Origin: Paraconiothyrium sp. Pb-2020
Lineage: Eukaryota > Ascomycota > Dothideomycetes > Pleosporales > Didymosphaeriaceae
NCBI GenBank assembly: GCA_022419385.1
Contig: JAJUBI010000008.1
Coordinates: 744,001 to 808,000 of the forward strand
Reading direction: 5' to 3'
Length of the DNA stretch: 64,000 nucleotides
The notes under the pieces were generated by a model. It did not search any database. It was not told where the DNA came from and was given only the letters and a program-made list of their open reading frames with translations. The translations under genes and the position numbers were made by a program. Shown here piece after piece: positions 57,941-64,000 of this stretch; position 1 is the first letter of the stretch; each line of letters begins with the position of its first letter.

Positions 57941-58060
57941 AGGCTGATCATTAGACACAGTCCGTTGTATGAGGCATGGTAGACGTCAGAATAGGGCCCC
58001 TAAGCTGTTGAAAAGTCAGACAAGCCGAAAATGAGCCACTTATGGTACATAGATTGGCTG
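57941..58060 (+). repeat. Partial direct copy of the foldback element's interior
   Basis: Aligned with 57735-57880 this segment shares AGGCTG, TGGTAGACGT(T/C)A(A/G)AATAGGGC, CTAAGCTGTT and TA(C)ATAGATTGGCT in the same order and orientation. It is more diverged and shorter, so it is an older copy or the remnant of a second insertion abutting the first. Confidence 0.6.
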
Positions 58061-61000
58061 AGGGCTGTGAGATCATAATTTAGAGCTATAACAGGGCGGA
58101 GAGGGCACATTTATCAAGCAACCAATACCCAAGGTACGCCTTTCAACGACGATATGTCTTATGATCATATGGAAATCCTTCCGCACAGTAGGGGGATACG
58201 AAGTGTGAACATCAGGACTCCCAAGTACGCGCTTGCAATGGATTACAGCAAGACTTGGTGGTCACAATGGCGTGGCTTACTGGATGTAGTAGTTGCTCTT
58301 CGGTCAGGGAGCTTCTGAACATAGTGTTTACATGTTCATAGAGCACCACTTGTTTCACGCCACAGCACCCACTACGGCAGCTACAAGACTTCGTCACTGT
58401 GGTGGCATAAGCCTGGGCCTTCGGGGTCTGGGCCGAGTCTCCCAAAAGTCCCAAGATTATTCCGCCTGCGTTGCCCCACAAATCCTTGTTCGGGTCGCGA
58501 ATACTTCCCTTCCTAGACTTTAAGTCATAGGAGTGGTGGCCATGATGTGAGCATTGCGGTTTCTAAGCTTCATGGATAATGCTCTAGCTTTCTCATTTCC
58601 CCCAGCAATCCACCGCCGAAACATCGACTTTCCACCGAACCGAATTGATTAATCACATTAGCATTCCTATTTCGGATCAGTCACACTGGTCCTGCACTCC
58701 CAAGATTTGACTAGGGTAGAACAGTTCGACCTTGTGTCAACTACGTTTATCATGGATTTATGGAGAAGATGGCAACTACAGGGGCAATTCGAGTCGTGTC
58801 CGGACAGTTCCATGTGGCAAAATATGTCATGTACTGGGAGCTGTGGACACCACGCCCGCGTGTTAAGATGTGGTGTGGCCGTTGTGGAGGAGAATGGCTA
58901 TGGCGTCATTGAAGCCAATCGAGATACCCTCGTCCAGGCTAGAAGGTGTTTTTGCGAACCGCGCGACCGCAACTATTAGGCAAATGCGAAGCAAATGATA
59001 GGCAACCATACGCGAACCTTCAACGCTAACACATGAAGTGGTAGGATATTGTGCAGAGGGTGGAGGTATACTAGCGAGTAGGATTGTAATAAATGTCCGC
59101 GATAGCCATGAAGCTCCTACCTGTACTTTCGATCTCTAATAGTGATGTACTGCCCTTAAACTGACTTTCTGATGTCTAGACAACAGGAGAATTTTTTTTG
59201 GACATGTTCTTCCGATCGTTTGGAAATCACGCATCCTGTGCTTCCTAAGAACGATTATCTTCGTTTAAGGATTGGCGTGTTTCAGACCTTGTGTTTATTG
59301 GTGGTCGCAACTGATTGTAATTGGTCTTGACAAGACTCAACGCGGTTTCATCGACACATCGCCGTTGCCGTACACATATAGAAGGTGGTGGGCATCGGAA
59401 GAATTTGTTGCGTACCACGATGTCATGGATCCCAACTCTTGCAGAGTATCACACACCAGATCTGCCCGTTCTTCAGAAACTACTCAAGTGACATGTAGTC
59501 ATGAGTAGCTCGTGATAATCTAAGATCCTGGGCAAGATTGGAATTGGCACGGCCGGAAGCGACTGCGCACATAGATCTTCACAGATCTAGATCCACACGT
59601 GCAAACGACGCGCATCACAAGATAATTGGAGGTTCCCGTCTTCCGCGAGAATTGTTCCACACTCACCTGCGCGTATGAAAATCTGGAATGTGCCACAACA
59701 CACATTCCACATGTGGGCTAGCGTACGCGATCGCACTTGCCCATTGTGAGATGTGCATCAACTCTGGTCTTCGGCTCGTGCCGTCAATAAGGAAAACAAT
59801 CTCGCCACGAAGTTTGGTCGCAATTATCGGCGGCAGCGAGCGTTTACTTATCCTGACTGAGTGGCGCTTTTCCACTTGGTGGCGTGCGATGTGGTCTCGC
59901 CAGCCTCAGCGCAAGTCTTCGGCACCGCCCGCAATACGAACTGTTGGCAAAGGCAGGGCGGTGGATCCGCCATCACTATACTGGGCTGAGCGCTTCCAGC
60001 CGGGTGGCAGTATGACAAGACCTTGGCTATATATTCAGCTGGTTTGGTTCGGCTGGCTGTTCGGCGTGGGTCGCCCTTCACAGTTGACGAACATGTCGAC
60101 ACCGTACGCTTCGTCACAACAGAACTGTGTATAAGTAAACACGCGGAAGATGTCCAGAAAAAGAAGGCATCGCAAGGACGGAGGACTTCCCGTCTGTCGT
60201 GGAACTGGAACCCCCTCTAACGGCTAGCTCTTGCATCGTGACCATGTGCCGCACACGTCCTGCCGCGTCCTCGGGTTGTTGGCGATGCAAGGGGGCCAGA
60301 CGCGAGGAGGGACGAGGGAACAAACGAGCGGAGGCGGGTCCGACTCTGATGGAATACCTAGGTACCGAGCCGTGTACAGGTCTGGGAGGCTCGAAGCAAC
60401 ACAAGCCATCGACAAGTGCCAGTAAGTAAGATCAGCCAGGGGTCTCAAGGCGGGTAAACAAGCTGTCTTCTTAACGCCGCCGTCTTCAATGTCGTCGTCG
60501 ATGCCACGGTATTGGGATGCCTGGCAATGACGCGTCTGTGCTGGGCCATGCAGCCTCGACAACCGTCACACATGTCACAAGGCTCGCCCCTGAGTCGTGT
60601 CTTCGATTGCCTCCCCGAGACAGCGCCCGTCACCAGGACCAAAAGGAGGATGGCTCCGCAAGGCTACCGGCCATGGCGAGGATACCGGTGCAAGTCAGGA
60701 GTGAAGCTAGCGGACGCTTGCAGCGGAACCATCGTTCTGTGCCTATCAACGCAGCCTTTTCCGTCGGGGCACCACAGGCTCGGATCATGAGGAGCCGGCG
60801 CGGCAGGCTTCCAGGGAGCCCTTGCTGTTCTCCGAATCACCACATTCGTTGAAGCTGGGCTGCTGGGGGCCGTCGGGCAAGGAGAATTGTTGCTGCATCG
60901 GGGCACGCAGGCGATTTTCTTGCTCGTATGGAAGGTTTCAGGTTCTTCTCGAAGAAGCTAATCGGACAAGTAAGGTACGGCGACATTCTGGGGATAGCGA

Positions 61001-61721
61001 GAGGACTGAGCGTCGTGGGCAGAGCAGCGAGTGGTGCTGGTGGCTAGTCGGAGTCCGATGACTGCATGGGGCGTGCATAGGCGCCATGAGGCCGGGGGCG
61101 ACGTGCGCAACGTTCAACGAACCATGGGGGCTGGCCCAGAGTGAGATTCGTCACGGTCCAGTGTGCCATCTGCCAGCCAGCCTGCCGTTATGGGCTTACG
61201 CTGCACGTGACCGCGCTCGCAAATGGACTGTTATGCGAAGATGCGTTGTTCATGCTGCATGGAAACCGGTCGCCGGAACAACCCACTGTCGAGGAGGCAT
61301 ATTGGAGGGCTAAGCATAGCAGCATTCCGCGCTGGATAGATTGTATCAATGTAACTGTCCACGCGCACAACAATCTACAGCTGCCGTGGGGGGCATAGCG
61401 GCCCTGGGGCGGCGCCGCCCTCAGGTCGCCTGGGGACACGGTGCAGGGATCCGTTGATTACGGACATGGAGTCGTCCCTAGTCCCCTTCGCTGCACTGGC
61501 GGGCGGCATGGGCTGCCTGTAGCTGACTTCAGCCCAGTTGTCCTGTCCTGCTGCCCTCATGCACCCTTGAGTGTGTGTGCCATGTAAGCTGCGCGCCTGC
61601 ACCTCCGCTCTGACGCCTGTGCCTGACTCTGCCTCTGCCTGCCTGCCAGCACCACTTCCTCTCCTACACCTCGCACCCGCTATCCATCACACGCAAACCT
61701 CGCCTTGACACTCGCTCACAC
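58061..61721. other. Intergenic, 3.7 kb, no gene seen
   Basis: Many short frames occur on both strands, none with a recognisable domain, convincing start or splice-linked partner. The first kilobase is AT-richer and the rest GC-rich. The final 150 bases before 61722 are a CT-rich leader. Confidence 0.45.
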
Positions 61722-63040
61722 ATGCCCGCAATGATGGGCCAGATGGAGGTCATGACTCGCGAGCACATGGAGATGCTGCGGAGCTCTGCCTTTGAGAGCG
61801 AGCACGCACAGCTCTACGACACGTCCTACATGCAGCACGAAGCCGCCGCCCTCGCCCTGGAGCAGGAGATCGAGCACTCGCTGGTCAGCATCTCCCCGGA
61901 CGAGAACTCAGACGAGTACCGCCGCATCGCGCGCACCCAGATCATGTTCCACCGCGAGCGGCAACGGGCGCTTAAGCCGCACCTGGAGAGCGGCAGCGGC
62001 TTCGAGGACGAGGACGGCAACGAGTGCGTCTTCGTGCCCGCCCCAAACCACTGGGGTGCGAATGGCGACCTGGACGAAGGGAGCGGCAGCTTGTCGTCGG
62101 TACGTCTTAGTGCGGGTCTTTGTTGATCTTGGTTTGGTGGGGAGCGCTTCCAACGGCCCGTCGCTAACGCCCGCCTAGGTGCACAACCTCCTCACATGGC
62201 AGGCCAACTACTCGCCCATGTCCTACACACCGCTTTACGAGGAGATGCCCTCGCCGTATATCCCCTTCTATACTATGCTCGACCCCTCACAGCCGCCCAT
62301 CACCTACCACCTCCACCGGACCCGCGAATGGACCACCTCGGCATCCCGCAAGTTCATCTACACGGCACGAGAATTCTCCGACAGGTATTCACTGTACAGA
62401 CTAGAAGCCGAGTCACACCGCGGTGACAACCAGGTCACTTCAGCCAGCTTTTTCCGTGTTGCCGAATACCCGCAGTCCTGCATTGACATCTTACTATCAG
62501 GCATCGACAAGCTCGATGCTAAAGCCGCCTACAAGTCACGATGCATCCACCTCCGAGGCCCGTTTGCCACACCGATCAAGGAATACCCCGATAGGCAGAA
62601 CAAGATCCCGTGGTCACCTCGGCGGTTCCAATATGGTGGCCGGAAGTTCGTGTGGAAGCCGGGTGACCCGCACGACGATGTGATGCCCGAGACGCTTTAT
62701 GAGTACAAAAAGGATTTTGTCAAGCCCGGCAGCCGAAGCGGAAAAAAGGTCGATGATGCAGCACCAACAAAGCTAGTCTGGGGCGAGAAGAAGCGGAAGG
62801 GCAAAGTCGAGAGCTATACGATTCATTTCGCGGGCGGCGTGGATCAGGTCTTCCGAGAACTCCTCCTGGCAAGCCAAATGGCGCGACAGGTATGCTTATT
62901 CACAGCGATGGAGTGAAGAAGCGATCAAAAACAAGGACTTGAGTGTTGGTGGTGGCGGGACTTCGAGACGATGTATTATTTTCCATTACATTACAGCGAC
63001 TACTGATTTCTTTGGCTGGAACTATCACGATTACGGATAA
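61722..63040 (+). CDS. Conserved hypothetical protein, 3' end uncertain
   Basis: Exon 1 is 61722-62099; the intron 62100-62178 (GTACGT...CCTAG) leads into exon 2 (VHNLLTWQANYSPMSY). Read straight through, exon 2 stops at 62914-62916. Just before that stop, another frame takes over with credible protein sequence (YSQRWSEEAIKNKDLSVGGG) and runs to a TAA at 63038-63040. So there is either a one-base indel near 62888, or a short final intron (46 bases from 62889, GTATGC...CAAG) that also restores that frame. The conserved core includes RVAEYPQSCIDILLSGIDKL, HLRGPFATPIKEYP and VESYTIHFAGGVDQVFRELL. Exon 1 is acidic and helical. No signal peptide or membrane segment; function unknown. Confidence 0.65.
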
Positions 63041-63346
63041 CGGCATAGGGACGATATGACCCCGGCATTCATGGATACCATTTCTGGCGTTTTTGGAATT
63101 ACCACAGCGCGAGGAACACACCCCCAGTACTCCGCTTTCTTTTCGTTTTCATCTCAGGAAGGAACACCTGAGGAGGGGTCCACGGCGGACCTTTTCGTCA
63201 AAATATTTACTATACTTTTAGTTCTGCGAGCCTACTTCTACTTCTGAGATAGATTTACGCTTCGCTGAATCAAATACTGCCATGTCATACTACCACATAT
63301 AACATCTCCCTCGTCCATCCCTTCAATCTAGTCAGACATATCCGCT
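63041..63346. other. Convergent 3' intergenic region
   Basis: The 306 bases between two convergent genes hold nothing distinctive beyond an AT-rich segment near 63195-63240. Confidence 0.4.
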
Positions 63347-63826
63347 TCACGCTCCAACTGCATCCCACGCACTCAGCGGATCCGCCCAAATTTCCCAATG
63401 CCCAACCCTCCCTTCTGCATCAAAGTCACTAAGCCTATAGATAAACTGTTCGTCCCACCCCTTCTCAGTCTTCTTACTCTTGAAATGCCCCTTCCCCACC
63501 ACACTCACCATGCCTGCCTCTGCGTCCACAATGAATCCTTCAGGACCCGGAACCGCATCCTCGGGCAGCTGCATCTCGAGCACTTCGCCGAGCGATGTGA
63601 AATATTCCAGACAGCCTTCACGCCCCTGGAACGTCTTGCCCAGGAACGGCAACCGGGTTTGCGCCCAGGCAGGTCCGTGCTCTGTGATCCTGGGCGATGA
63701 GGTGAAGTACGTGGAGAGGAGTTCCTGAGGGGCAGGCGGGGACAGCAGCGCGGTGCAGAACGCGTGCGCGCCTTTGCGGAGGGTTGTGGAGGTGGGTTTC
63801 TCCGTCTGCTGCTGGCCTGATGACAT
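63347..63826 (-). CDS. SnoaL-like (NTF2-fold) protein
   Basis: Single exon, 159 residues from ATG 63824-63826 (MSSGQQQTEKP). The layout is that of small fungal NTF2-like/SnoaL-like proteins: an N-terminal helix (KGAHAFCTALLSPPAPQELL), a bent-sheet region with FTSSPRITEHGP and FQGREGCLEYFTSLGEVLE, and late strands (MVSVVGKGHFKSKKT and WDEQFIYRLSDFDAEG). It ends with HWEIWADPLSAWDA. That last W-E-I-W-A-D-P-L motif is frequent in this fungal group. The cone-shaped fold binds small hydrophobic ligands and sometimes catalyses cyclisation or isomerisation; no specific substrate can be named. The protein appears cytosolic, with no signal peptide. Confidence 0.75.
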   Translation of the reverse strand: MSSGQQQTEKPTSTTLRKGAHAFCTALLSPPAPQELLSTYFTSSPRITEHGPAWAQTRLPFLGKTFQGREGCLEYFTSLGEVLEMQLPEDAVPGPEGFIVDAEAGMVSVVGKGHFKSKKTEKGWDEQFIYRLSDFDAEGRVGHWEIWADPLSAWDAVGA

Positions 63827-64000
63827 CGTTGCGCTGCGTTCTAGATTACGGAATCAAGGAGGCCTGGGTCGAAGGTAGGGCGGCCTGCCGGGAGGAACCG
63901 GATACGATACGCCGGAAGGGATTGGTTTGCTGGACTTGCGCGTGCTGTGCGTCCTGGAGTGATGGACTAGCGGTTCTGGGATCCCGCCTGTGTGGGCTGG
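63827..64000. other. Window end, upstream flank of the SnoaL-like gene
   Basis: These 174 bases are presumably promoter. Nothing else is visible before the window edge. Confidence 0.4.

Noticed and set aside
1..64000. CRISPR arrays, bacterial operons, rRNA genes
   Set aside because: The sequence is eukaryotic with spliced genes; no regularly spaced repeats or rRNA-like stretches were seen.

Overview
The window is nuclear DNA of a filamentous ascomycete, most likely a dothideomycete. Genes carry short introns, mostly 47-125 bp, with GTAAGT, GTACGT or GTATGT donors. Leaders are CT-rich, and intergenic spaces are one to several kilobases. The gene set (USB1, STT3, SPC2, EMC3, NACHT and HET proteins, CE5 esterase, RNase T2, LaeA-like methyltransferase) is typical of Pezizomycotina. 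The class is inferred; no ribosomal or mitochondrial marker is present. Exon coordinates were assembled by eye from splice sites, and every multi-exon model keeps an open frame across all its junctions.

Layout. 1-0.6 kb: 3' part of USB1. 0.6-4 kb: gene-free. 4-7.5 kb: a 1148-residue NACHT (NLR-like) protein. 7.7-8.8 kb: an unrecognised gene with an apparent frameshift. 9.2-12.4 kb: a NAPE-PLD-type metallo-beta-lactamase hydrolase and a secreted RNase T2. 14.1-17.2 kb: two hypothetical proteins. 17.7-20.2 kb: STT3. 20.7-29.2 kb: two large C2H2 zinc-finger proteins. 32.3-36.2 kb: a conserved hypothetical, then the head-to-head pair SPC2/EMC3. 38.1-39.7 kb: a third C2H2 protein. 41.6-44.4 kb: a HET-domain protein beside a 5-kb gene-poor stretch. 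49.5-50.5 kb: a small protein with degenerate finger motifs. 51.7-55.7 kb: a small secreted repeat protein, a FAD monooxygenase and a LaeA-like methyltransferase. 56.7-57.4 kb: a secreted CE5 esterase. 57.6-58.1 kb: a foldback MITE-like repeat. 61.7-63.8 kb: a hypothetical protein and a SnoaL-like protein.

How the genes fit together. STT3, SPC2 and EMC3 all act on nascent secretory or membrane proteins at the ER. The secreted products (RNase T2, CE5 esterase, repeat peptide) suit a plant- or substrate-associated fungus. The most interesting locus is at 51.7-55.7 kb. There a 103-residue secreted protein carries a nine-residue QFGGS-x(3)-R repeat with basic cleavage-like sites, as in Kex2-processed repeat or RiPP precursors. 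It lies next to a FAD monooxygenase and a methyltransferase that share a divergent promoter. A functional link between these three genes is an inference.
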